Below are positions 57,183 through 64,000 of a stretch of DNA of 64,000 bases, piece after piece (the stretch's first letter is position 1; each line of letters begins with the position of its first letter). The notes under the pieces are model-generated. The model made no database searches. It had not been told where the DNA came from and saw nothing but the letters and a program-made list of their open reading frames with translations. The position numbers and the translations under genes were made by a program. The stretch is taken from contig NZ_KB849765.1 of assembly GCF_000369005.1 (NCBI RefSeq), positions 310,001 through 374,000 of the forward strand, written 5' to 3'. Source of the DNA: Acinetobacter beijerinckii CIP 110307 (GTDB lineage: Bacteria > Pseudomonadota > Gammaproteobacteria > Pseudomonadales > Moraxellaceae).

Positions 57183-59291
57183 ATGCCAGGCGAAGAGGTC
57201 AGCCAAGCCAAGCAACAACTCAAAGTCATCATTGAAGCCTATCTAAAAGATAGTGCCGTTCAACGAGTTCTTGCTGCCTGTGATTTTGCTGATTTAGCAC
57301 ATAGCGGTATCACACGTAAAAGTGGTGAGCCCTACGTTCTTCACCCTATCGCAGTGAGTTGTATCTTAGCGCACATGCGTTTAGATGCTGACACGCTTAT
57401 GGCAGCGTTATTACATGATGTAATTGAAGACACTGAATTTACCAAAGATGAAATTGGGCAAAAATTTGGTATTGTTGTCGCCGAACTTGTTGACGGCGTA
57501 ACCAAGCTCAGCCATTCAAGTGATAAAGAATATAACAAGGCTGCATCTTTTAGAAAAATCTTACAAGCAACCTTACAAGATCCTCGTGTCATTATTATTA
57601 AACTCGCTGATCGCTATCATAATATGACCACCTTAGGCGCATTACGTCCTGATAAGCGCGCACGTATTGCCCAAGAAACCTTTGATATTTTCGTACCAAT
57701 GGCACGTTTGGTCGGCATGAATGAGATGGCGGATAATTTAGAACATCTCTGTTATCAAAATCTTGATTTAGATATGTTTAATGATGTGCAAACCGCATTG
57801 CTAGAAACAAAACCTAAACGCTGTGAATATCAAGCAGTTTGGGAGCAAAAACTTTCTGATTTATTGAAAGCATATGATTTGAAAGGCCGTATTAAGAAGA
57901 AAAATAATAATATTGAATTACTACGTCATTTCGTAAAAAGTGAAATTGATTTAAATGAACTCAGTCATAGCCATGCCTTTGAAATTATTTTAAATAGTAT
58001 TGCAGACTGTGATCGTCTCGTTGAAGCATTAAAAGATAATTTCCAAGTTTTACAATATAACGATTATATTCGCCGCCCATTACCGGGTGGTAATCAATCT
58101 TTAATGATTAAGCTCAAAGGTGAGAAAACAACATTATCACTCACTATTCAAACCGAGCTGATGCGTAAAGCTGCACGATTTGGCGTGGTGCTTGGAGAAA
58201 ATGCGCCTCAAGCCTGTCGTTCTGCAATTCAAGCTTCTATGCAGAACTTGAATACCCTGATTGATGGTGAATGTGCAAAAACCACTTTTAGCGATTTGCT
58301 TGATTATTTACATCAGGAAAAAATTTGGGTCTACACCCCTCACGGACAACTACATGAATTGCCACAAGGTGCAACTGTTGTAGATTTTGCCTATTCTGCC
58401 AGCTTGTTTTTAGGTAACCATGCTGTTGGTGCAAAAGTTGATGGCGAAATTCGTCCACTATCAACACCTTTACACAGTGGGCAGGTGATTGAAATTATCA
58501 CCGATGTTCTTGCTACTCCAAATCCTGATTGGTTAAGCTTTATTAATACTCAAAAAGCTCGTCGCGCCTTACAAAATATGCTACGCGAACAAGATATTGA
58601 TGAACAACGCTTAGTGGGACAACAAGCATTAAATCGCGCACTTAAACTTTTCAATCGTTCGATAGATGATTTATCTCCAATTGATTGGATGAATGTGTTG
58701 CAATGGCGACATTTGAGTAGCAAAGATACGTTATTTGAACAAATTGCGGTTGGAGATTTACTCCCACAATTGGTTGCGAATCATTTGTTTGCGCAAGATT
58801 ATCATACCCAGCATCATGAGACTTCAGATCGTTTAATCATCGGCACAGATGGTGTAGATGTAAAATACGCGCATTGCTGTAATCCAGTTTTAGGTGATCC
58901 GATCCAAGGTCATTTATCACGTCGTGGTTTGATTGTACATCGCTCTAAATGCCGCAACCTTTTGCACGAACAACATTTACACCCAGAAAATATTATGCCG
59001 TTACACTGGCAATCAGAAGAAATTGACGATGTTCGCTTCAGTGCCTATTTATGTATTCATATGACAATGGATGATGAACAAATTTCTGAGTTAATTTATC
59101 AATGTCGTAAAGCGAAAACTGGCGTAGAAATGGTTCATTCGCAAGACCAAAAAACCTATGTCAATATAGTGGTGAGTAATCGTAATCAAATTGCCCAAAT
59201 TATCCGTGATTTACGTATGCACTTTGGTTTCCCTAGAATTGAGCGTTTGAATATGCCAATTGTTCAACCTGAAATTGCCAAAGTTGGTTAA
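57183..59291 (+). CDS. spoT: SpoT (p)ppGpp hydrolase with degenerate synthetase domain
   Basis: 702 aa from the ATG at 57183 (AAGGTG upstream). The N-terminal HD hydrolase domain is intact (VLHPIAVSC, LLHDVIEDTEF, KLADRYHNMTTL). The next ~200 residues occupy the synthetase position but lack the family's YRSLHT and EVQIRT motifs; the corresponding regions read GGNQSLMIKLKG and LTIQTELM. TGS (VYTPHGQLHELPQGATVVDF) and C-terminal ACT domains follow. This fits the hydrolase-only SpoT described for Moraxellaceae, so alarmone synthesis would depend on RelA. Confidence 0.94.
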   Translation: MPGEEVSQAKQQLKVIIEAYLKDSAVQRVLAACDFADLAHSGITRKSGEPYVLHPIAVSCILAHMRLDADTLMAALLHDVIEDTEFTKDEIGQKFGIVVAELVDGVTKLSHSSDKEYNKAASFRKILQATLQDPRVIIIKLADRYHNMTTLGALRPDKRARIAQETFDIFVPMARLVGMNEMADNLEHLCYQNLDLDMFNDVQTALLETKPKRCEYQAVWEQKLSDLLKAYDLKGRIKKKNNNIELLRHFVKSEIDLNELSHSHAFEIILNSIADCDRLVEALKDNFQVLQYNDYIRRPLPGGNQSLMIKLKGEKTTLSLTIQTELMRKAARFGVVLGENAPQACRSAIQASMQNLNTLIDGECAKTTFSDLLDYLHQEKIWVYTPHGQLHELPQGATVVDFAYSASLFLGNHAVGAKVDGEIRPLSTPLHSGQVIEIITDVLATPNPDWLSFINTQKARRALQNMLREQDIDEQRLVGQQALNRALKLFNRSIDDLSPIDWMNVLQWRHLSSKDTLFEQIAVGDLLPQLVANHLFAQDYHTQHHETSDRLIIGTDGVDVKYAHCCNPVLGDPIQGHLSRRGLIVHRSKCRNLLHEQHLHPENIMPLHWQSEEIDDVRFSAYLCIHMTMDDEQISELIYQCRKAKTGVEMVHSQDQKTYVNIVVSNRNQIAQIIRDLRMHFGFPRIERLNMPIVQPEIAKVG

Positions 59292-59449
59292 AAGAAAGTA
59301 TTTGTATTTCTTATCAATTCTAAATAAAAAATAAAATCCTAGAATATTATTCAACAATGGCGACTAACCAGTATTCGGTCATTCAGTAATTATACTTTTG
59401 TGTTAAAGTCACATTGTTTAAGATAGAAACAACGACATAGGAGAGCTTA

Positions 59450-59830
59450 ATGTCACGTCAAGTTATTCATACTGAACACGCCCCTGCCGCTATCGGAACA
59501 TATTCTCAAGCAATTCTTGTTGGCAATACGCTCTATCTTTCTGGTCAAATTGGTTTAGATCCTTATAGTATGGAACTTGTAGACGGCATCGAAGCACAAA
59601 TTCGACGTGTATTTGATAACTTGAAAGCGGTATGTACTGCCGCTGGCGGAAGTTTGGCTGATATTGCGAAACTGAATATTTTCCTAACAGATTTATCGCA
59701 CTTTCAATTAGTGAATCAAATTATGGGGGAATATTTTGCTCAGCCTTATCCTGCACGCGCGGCATTGGGTGTAGCAAGTCTCCCTAAAAATGCATTGGTT
59801 GAAATGGATGGCATTGTTATTATTTCTTAA
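59450..59830 (+). CDS. ridA: RidA-family 2-iminobutanoate/2-iminopropanoate deaminase
   Basis: 126 aa; AGGAGAG precedes the ATG. It hydrolyses reactive enamine/imine intermediates from PLP enzymes. Seen: [20 protein letters not shown] and [20 protein letters not shown] with the substrate-binding Arg. Own terminator at 59870. Confidence 0.93.
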   Translation: MSRQVIHTEHAPAAIGTYSQAILVGNTLYLSGQIGLDPYSMELVDGIEAQIRRVFDNLKAVCTAAGGSLADIAKLNIFLTDLSHFQLVNQIMGEYFAQPYPARAALGVASLPKNALVEMDGIVIIS

Positions 59831-59869
59831 ATAATATTTATATTTTTCAATTAGATAAAAAAATTAGAA

Positions 59870-59897
59870 AAGACTGCCGATCAGGCGGTCTTTTTTT
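59870..59897 (+). terminator. Intrinsic terminator after ridA
   Basis: AAGACTGCC / GGCGGTCTT, GATCA loop, then a run of T. Confidence 0.9.
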
Positions 59898-59952
59898 ATT
59901 CAAATTCTCAATAAGAATTTATTCGTTAATAGAATGAAATTCATTGACAAAC

Positions 59953-59971
59953 GATAATAATTATCAATAAT
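59953..59971. promoter_or_regulatory. Putative Fur box upstream of bfd
   Basis: GATAATAATTATCAATAAT resembles the Fur consensus GATAATGATAATCATTATC, with GATAATnATTATC at its core. It lies about 36 nt before the bfd start, consistent with iron-starvation induction of Bfd. Confidence 0.65.
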
Positions 59972-60006
59972 ATCAATTATCGCATTAGTATTTGTGGATC
60001 ACTCCC

Positions 60007-60201
60007 ATGTATGTTTGTTTATGTCGTGGAATCACCGATCAAGATATCAAAGACGCCGTTGCTAATGGCGCAGAAAGCTATCGTGAAATTCGTGATTTGC
60101 TTGACCTAGGCACTTGCTGTGGACGTTGTGCTCCAGAAGCTCGCGCAATTATCAGCGATGAACTGGCTGAAATTGCCGCACGTATTTCTATTGCTGCATA
60201 A
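60007..60201 (+). CDS. bfd: Bacterioferritin-associated ferredoxin
   Basis: 64 aa from the ATG at 60007 (MYVCLCRGITDQD). [2Fe-2S] ligands Cys4, Cys6, Cys38 and Cys41 match E. coli Bfd. It docks on bacterioferritin at the haem and delivers electrons for iron release. Preceded by a Fur box and followed by bfr. Confidence 0.94.
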   Translation: MYVCLCRGITDQDIKDAVANGAESYREIRDLLDLGTCCGRCAPEARAIISDELAEIAARISIAA

Positions 60202-60260
60202 TTGATTTCTTTCAAAGTTTAATCAATTATTTACGACTCCACCGCTTCTTGCAGAACAAT

Positions 60261-60287
60261 AAACCGTCCTGATTTAAGCGGTTTTTT
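60261..60287 (+). terminator. Intrinsic terminator after bfd
   Basis: AAACCG / CGGTTT with a 12-nt loop and a run of T; short stem. It separates bfd from bfr. Confidence 0.7.
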
Positions 60288-60435
60288 TATATAAATCATA
60301 ATCATATTAGGATGTTTTTGATTGTGATTTTCATTTGCCGTTCTATAAATTACTCGCCAGATCACTATTTGTTTATTACTATAATAAAAATTGCCTTAGT
60401 TTTAGGGCATCGTTTGGTGTTATGGAGTAAGCGCA

Positions 60436-60900
60436 ATGAAAGGTAATCGCGAAGTTATTAATCAATTAAATCAAGTGCTTTACCACCACTTAACTGCTAT
60501 CAATCAGTACTTTTTACATTCTCGCATGTTTAATGACTGGGGAATTGAACAACTTGGCTCTGCTGAATACAAAGAATCTATTCGCCAAATGAAACATGCC
60601 GATAAAATTATTGAACGTGTTTTATTCTTAGAAGGTCTACCCAATTTACAACATTTAGGTAAGCTCTATATCGGTCAACATACTGAAGAAGTTTTAACTT
60701 GTGATATTCGCAAAGTTAAAGAGAATATTGAAACACTCAAGCAAGCTGTTGAATTATCAGAAGCTGAACAAGATTATGTGACGCGCGATCTAGTTCAGGA
60801 AATTCTAGAAAAAGAAGAAGAGTACTGGGATTGGCTCGATACTCAACTTGATTTGATTGGAAATGTTGGTATTGAAAACTATATTCAAAGCCAAATCTAA
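60436..60900 (+). CDS. bfr: Bacterioferritin subunit lacking most ferroxidase ligands
   Basis: 154 aa; the N-terminus aligns without gaps to E. coli Bfr. The haem ligand Met52 is kept (RQMKHAD). Of the six ferroxidase ligands only His54 and Glu127 remain; Glu18 is His, Glu51 is Gln, Glu94 is Val and His130 is Tyr. It therefore looks like the haem-binding, non-catalytic partner of a heteropolymeric ferritin, with a second, active subunit encoded elsewhere. Monocistronic, terminator at 60937. Confidence 0.93.
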   Translation: MKGNREVINQLNQVLYHHLTAINQYFLHSRMFNDWGIEQLGSAEYKESIRQMKHADKIIERVLFLEGLPNLQHLGKLYIGQHTEEVLTCDIRKVKENIETLKQAVELSEAEQDYVTRDLVQEILEKEEEYWDWLDTQLDLIGNVGIENYIQSQI

Positions 60901-60936
60901 CTTAGACATTCTTATTTAGATTGAATCTCAAAAAAT

Positions 60937-60960
60937 AAAAGCCCTGATTAGGGCTTTTAT
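60937..60960. terminator. Bidirectional terminator
   Basis: AAAAGCCCT / AGGGCTTTT, GATT loop, flanked by A/T. Serves the convergent bfr and tfpO genes. Confidence 0.9.
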
Positions 60961-60961
60961 T

Positions 60962-62602
60962 TTACTTACTTTTATTATTCAGCTCGATAATCTCAGCCAA
61001 ACTCAGCTTCTGCTTATATAATCGATTTAATACAACCAATTGCTGCTCAGCAGCATTAATTTTTTGATTGTATACCAACAATTGAGCATACTTTTTCAGG
61101 TTATAAGGTGTAGCCTTATTCTTGACCATTTCACCTAAAAGCTCTAAATCAGTCTCAGAGAACTTCGTTTTTGGATTCAAAGCAATCCAATCTAAACGTT
61201 GCTGAAATTGTGTCAGCAATAAAATTTTCGAACTACCCAAAATCTCTTCTGAAGGCGTTTTTCCCTTGAAGACTAAACGACTATTTTCCTGAAAAAGCTT
61301 ATAGTCTCTCCAAACTAATAATAAAACCACTATTGAAACTAACCAAAGACAACGAGTGACATTCTTATTGACGTTTATTGCCTTTAAATTTGGCGTTTGC
61401 GCCTGAATGAGACCTAATAAAAAACCCATAGGTAAAAGAAAATAGGCGTAGCGTTGAGGAAACTCTAGCATCGCATGAATAAGGATAGTGCAAACCATCA
61501 GAATCGCGATAATAGAGGTTATATCTTTAGCCTGCTTATTTAACCAGAAAAACCATAATGCGATATAAGCAATGAATAAGGTCGCAAGAGGAATACCATT
61601 CCAAACTAATAAATCCAAAAAGACATTATGAGCGCTATTAAACCAAACTTGAACCGTATTGAAATGAATACTCTCAACTACTGCTATGCTGGTTTGATTC
61701 CATCCATAACCAAACCAAGGACGCTCAGCGATTGCATGGAGAATTTGTATCCACATTCCAATTCGCTCATGCCCAGAGCCAGCACGCTCAACAATAGAAG
61801 CTGTATGGGAAATCTCTGAGCCAGCACTATATGACATCAACTCAGCAATGAGAGGTAATAAATAACCTGCCAATATAAAATATGCTAGTGACCACATGAG
61901 CAATTTTGGAAAATTAAATCTTGGTTGCAACTTATATTGTTTATAAATCCAATAGAAAAAAATAAAAATACAAACAATCCAAGCTGTTCTTGATTGTGTT
62001 AAACATACTGCAAAAAGTACCAATACACTTGATGGAATGAGCATCCATAGCGAGGCTTTATGCTTTTCATATAGATACAACGCGCCCAACAATCCCATAA
62101 TTAGGAAAGTTGAAAGATTATTGGGCTGTCCGAAATTGGCATAAGGTCTACTGCCTTTTAAAGCCATTACCCATCCAAAATGTGACTCCCAATTTAACCA
62201 CTGTATCACCGCAAACAAACCACTTATGAAAGCCACACATAAAACCGTATAGCTCAATCCCGTCATAATTCGTTCACGTTTTTCATTATTAGAAGCAACG
62301 TTATATCCGCTTATGATCATTAACCAAAAAACTAAAAGATATGAAAAGCTAAGAAACGCAACACTAAAATCAGTGATTAATCCAAAACTGAACTGAATCA
62401 ATGGAATGAGTAGAAAAGGAATCAGCCAAATCTGAGGTCTTGCAAGCTTTATATTTTGATTCAGAAATAATCCTAGTATTGCTAGCGCAGCAGCAAAGCT
62501 CGATAGCTCACTCGAAAAAGTCACCCACGGATAGGTATGAAACGGTGATAGCCAAGCAAAACTGATAAAAATAATGGCGAAGAAAAAGCATAATGCTTGC
62601 AT
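60962..62602 (-). CDS. tfpO: PglL/TfpO-type pilin O-oligosaccharyltransferase
   Basis: 546 aa, about 12 transmembrane helices with Wzy_C-type periplasmic loops. PglL-family motifs NFGQPNNLSTFLIMGL and NSAHNVFLDLLVWNGIP are present, with a C-terminal soluble tail. It transfers lipid-linked glycan to pilin in the periplasm. In Acinetobacter such genes sit downstream of pilA/comP, as here. Its ATG lies 12 nt past the U-tract of a strong terminator. Confidence 0.9.
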   Translation of the reverse strand: MQALCFFFAIIFISFAWLSPFHTYPWVTFSSELSSFAAALAILGLFLNQNIKLARPQIWLIPFLLIPLIQFSFGLITDFSVAFLSFSYLLVFWLMIISGYNVASNNEKRERIMTGLSYTVLCVAFISGLFAVIQWLNWESHFGWVMALKGSRPYANFGQPNNLSTFLIMGLLGALYLYEKHKASLWMLIPSSVLVLFAVCLTQSRTAWIVCIFIFFYWIYKQYKLQPRFNFPKLLMWSLAYFILAGYLLPLIAELMSYSAGSEISHTASIVERAGSGHERIGMWIQILHAIAERPWFGYGWNQTSIAVVESIHFNTVQVWFNSAHNVFLDLLVWNGIPLATLFIAYIALWFFWLNKQAKDITSIIAILMVCTILIHAMLEFPQRYAYFLLPMGFLLGLIQAQTPNLKAINVNKNVTRCLWLVSIVVLLLVWRDYKLFQENSRLVFKGKTPSEEILGSSKILLLTQFQQRLDWIALNPKTKFSETDLELLGEMVKNKATPYNLKKYAQLLVYNQKINAAEQQLVVLNRLYKQKLSLAEIIELNNKSK

Positions 62603-62613
62603 ATTTGCGAATT

Positions 62614-62653
62614 AAAAAAAGAGCTTGGTTGTATTATACAACGAAGCTCTTTT
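62614..62653 (-). terminator. Terminator between tfpZ and tfpO
   Basis: AAAAGAGCTT-g-GTTGTA / TACAAC-g-AAGCTCTTTT: 16 bp with one mismatch, 3-nt loop, and seven U on the minus strand, ending 12 nt before the tfpO start codon. Confidence 0.88.
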
Positions 62654-62682
62654 AAACAAATTTGTTCTTTAACAGAAGTAAA

Positions 62683-63417
62683 CTATTTCCAAGGACGCAA
62701 GTCTACAATTTTAACAACCTCACCTTTTTCCTTATTGACGAGGACAGTCATGTCTACTGCATTAGCTTTGAGTGGGACATAACCTGTGGCTTGAGGGTAT
62801 ATAGACAAAGTAGACTTGACTAAGGATTTATCGTTATATTTATACAACTCTTTAAGATGAATAGCTTTCTGTTGTAATCGATTGGTTTGATTCGATAAAG
62901 GCGAATACAAATTAGGCCGCTGAGCAATATCTATACCAGAAAAAACAGACTCAAAGGTTATTTTATTATTTTCTTCAACATTTTTTGGCGCACTCGCTGA
63001 AACCCATTGAGGATAAAACCAAGATGGATTTTGATACTGTTGCTGTGCTTTTGCAATATTTCGATTATCTATTTCATTGACTCGAACATTATCAAAACGA
63101 TCAACATTAAATACCAACCATACGGGGCGTCCTTGAGAGATAGTCCATAAACCGTAACTAAGTGCAGACACTTGCAAGATAACAATAATTGTTAAATCGA
63201 AAACTAATGTTTTTTTACCTTCTTTATATACTAGCAGCGTTAACAAGGGCCCTAGAATCACATCTATCGCCAACATCATTAAGAATATATGGGTAACACC
63301 TACAGCCTTTGCTAAAGGTGCTGGGTACCAAATAAAAAAAACAAGAGCGATAACTAGTAATGCAATACCTATTGAAATCAATCCGTGAATTAAAAATGCT
63401 TTTATACGCGAAGACAT
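62683..63417 (-). CDS. tfpZ: TfpX/TfpZ-family type IV pilin accessory protein
   Basis: 244 aa with about four N-terminal helices and a periplasmic C-terminal domain. MSSRIKAFLIHGLISIGIAL and FLMMLAIDVILGPLLTLLVYKEGKK are characteristic of the FimB/TfpX/TfpZ family, which promotes assembly or stability of its cognate pilin. It lies between pilA and tfpO. Confidence 0.88.
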   Translation of the reverse strand: MSSRIKAFLIHGLISIGIALLVIALVFFIWYPAPLAKAVGVTHIFLMMLAIDVILGPLLTLLVYKEGKKTLVFDLTIIVILQVSALSYGLWTISQGRPVWLVFNVDRFDNVRVNEIDNRNIAKAQQQYQNPSWFYPQWVSASAPKNVEENNKITFESVFSGIDIAQRPNLYSPLSNQTNRLQQKAIHLKELYKYNDKSLVKSTLSIYPQATGYVPLKANAVDMTVLVNKEKGEVVKIVDLRPWK

Positions 63418-63462
63418 AATTATTCTTAATACTCCATTTCTTAAACCACAATATTCTATTCA

Positions 63463-63987
63463 TTAAAGCATATAGCGACAATTACTCGGAATATACTTAT
63501 ATGCATTAATTGAACGCACCCCACACCCCCAAACAATAGGCTGACCAGGCACAACTGCAGCACTTGGTCGAGCTGATCCACTGACACTTCCAGAGCCTGG
63601 AGTAAGTACGATATTTGAACTTAGATTGGTGTTTATGACACCATTGTATTGAATTTCTATGCTTCCTTCATCCATAACTGGTGTAGCTAGATTTGCAATT
63701 CCAGAAATACTTATACTTGCGACATTTTCAGTTGGGGTAAACTGATAAGAGTACGAACCAGCTAGATTAGGACCAGTGCCACTGTATGAAACTATATTAC
63801 CACTGATCATATAACCTAATGTCTCTACTACTGCTAGTTTTGCTTCGCTAGCAAGCACCAAACCTTCCGAAACTTTCGTTCTAACCGTGTAGTTTTGATA
63901 AGCAGGAATAGCAATAGCTGCAAGAATACCAATTATTGCAACTACTAGCATTAACTCAATCAAGGTAAATCCTTTTATATTTTTCAT
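63463..63987 (-). CDS. pilA: Major type IV pilin (PilA/ComP-like)
   Basis: 174 aa. Leader [24 protein letters not shown] with Glu at +5 and the usual N-terminal alpha-helix. The C-terminal disulfide loop is Cys155-Cys170. A Ser/Ala/Pro-rich stretch ([18 protein letters not shown], 131-148) precedes the loop, and the last residue is Leu, not the Ser used as TfpO acceptor in A. baumannii. Complete in the window; the promoter lies beyond 64000. Confidence 0.93.
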   Translation of the reverse strand: MKNIKGFTLIELMLVVAIIGILAAIAIPAYQNYTVRTKVSEGLVLASEAKLAVVETLGYMISGNIVSYSGTGPNLAGSYSYQFTPTENVASISISGIANLATPVMDEGSIEIQYNGVINTNLSSNIVLTPGSGSVSGSARPSAAVVPGQPIVWGCGVRSINAYKYIPSNCRYML

Positions 63988-64000
63988 TATTCAACCACTT

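Overview
This window is a chromosomal segment of an Acinetobacter species. The genus is inferred from the low-GC gammaproteobacterial gene set, a CraA-type chloramphenicol efflux gene, the rpsP-rimM-trmD-rplS / minor-pilin / ispH-gmk-rpoZ-spoT neighbourhood, a SpoT with a decayed synthetase domain, and a ComP-like pilin followed by TfpZ and a PglL/TfpO glycosyltransferase. No rRNA, tRNA, CRISPR array, insertion sequence or prophage was recognised.

Layout. (1) 1-9.6 kb: a truncated zinc-responsive AztD-like lipoprotein behind a Zur-like box; a radical-SAM/partner pair linked to DNA repair; an AT-rich transglutaminase-fold gene; glyQ and glyS separated by a tautomerase gene; and a stand-alone OLD-family ATPase-TOPRIM nuclease. 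(2) 9.7-17.2 kb: exported or lipidated proteins of unknown role, two of them low-complexity helical proteins, a secreted subtilase with a small membrane-anchored neighbour, an alpha/beta hydrolase and a methyltransferase. (3) 17.4-30.6 kb: housekeeping and stress genes (methyltransferase, Holliday-junction-resolvase-like protein, orphan ParA, AI-2E-type permease, lipoprotein SodC, YccS, CraA, DUF4349 lipoprotein, MdaB-YgiN quinone pair, RlaP-like nucleotidyltransferase). The 24.84-25.19 kb gap holds a cluster of DnaA-box matches. (4) 29.2-38.9 kb: a D-2-hydroxyglutarate-dehydrogenase-like flavoprotein divergent from serA, two tandem EamA exporters, hemerythrin, TauE/SafE permease, truB, and the rpsP-rimM-trmD-rplS operon.

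(5) 39.0-54.8 kb is the most striking part. Two complete, diverged type IV minor-pilin operons (fimU-pilV-pilW-pilX-pilY1-pilE) lie in tandem on the minus strand. The right copy has two pilE genes and matches the comB-comC-comE-comF competence arrangement of A. baylyi. The left copy ends in a pilE whose prepilin leader is about 100 residues long because a cluster of short palindromic repeats is read through in frame. The right pilE also carries a 13-bp palindrome in its leader. The left PilY1 has hydrophobic Leu/Val-rich insertions that I do not see in the right one.

(6) 54.9-64 kb: ispH, gmk, rpoZ, spoT, ridA, a Fur-box-preceded bfd, and a bacterioferritin that has lost four of six ferroxidase ligands but kept the haem-ligand Met. 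The window ends with pilA-tfpZ-tfpO, in which a strong terminator sits directly in front of tfpO. Pilin subunit, pilin accessory factor, glycosyltransferase and two sets of minor pilins/PilY1 tips therefore occur within 25 kb, suggesting that pilus tip composition is a diversifying trait in this strain.
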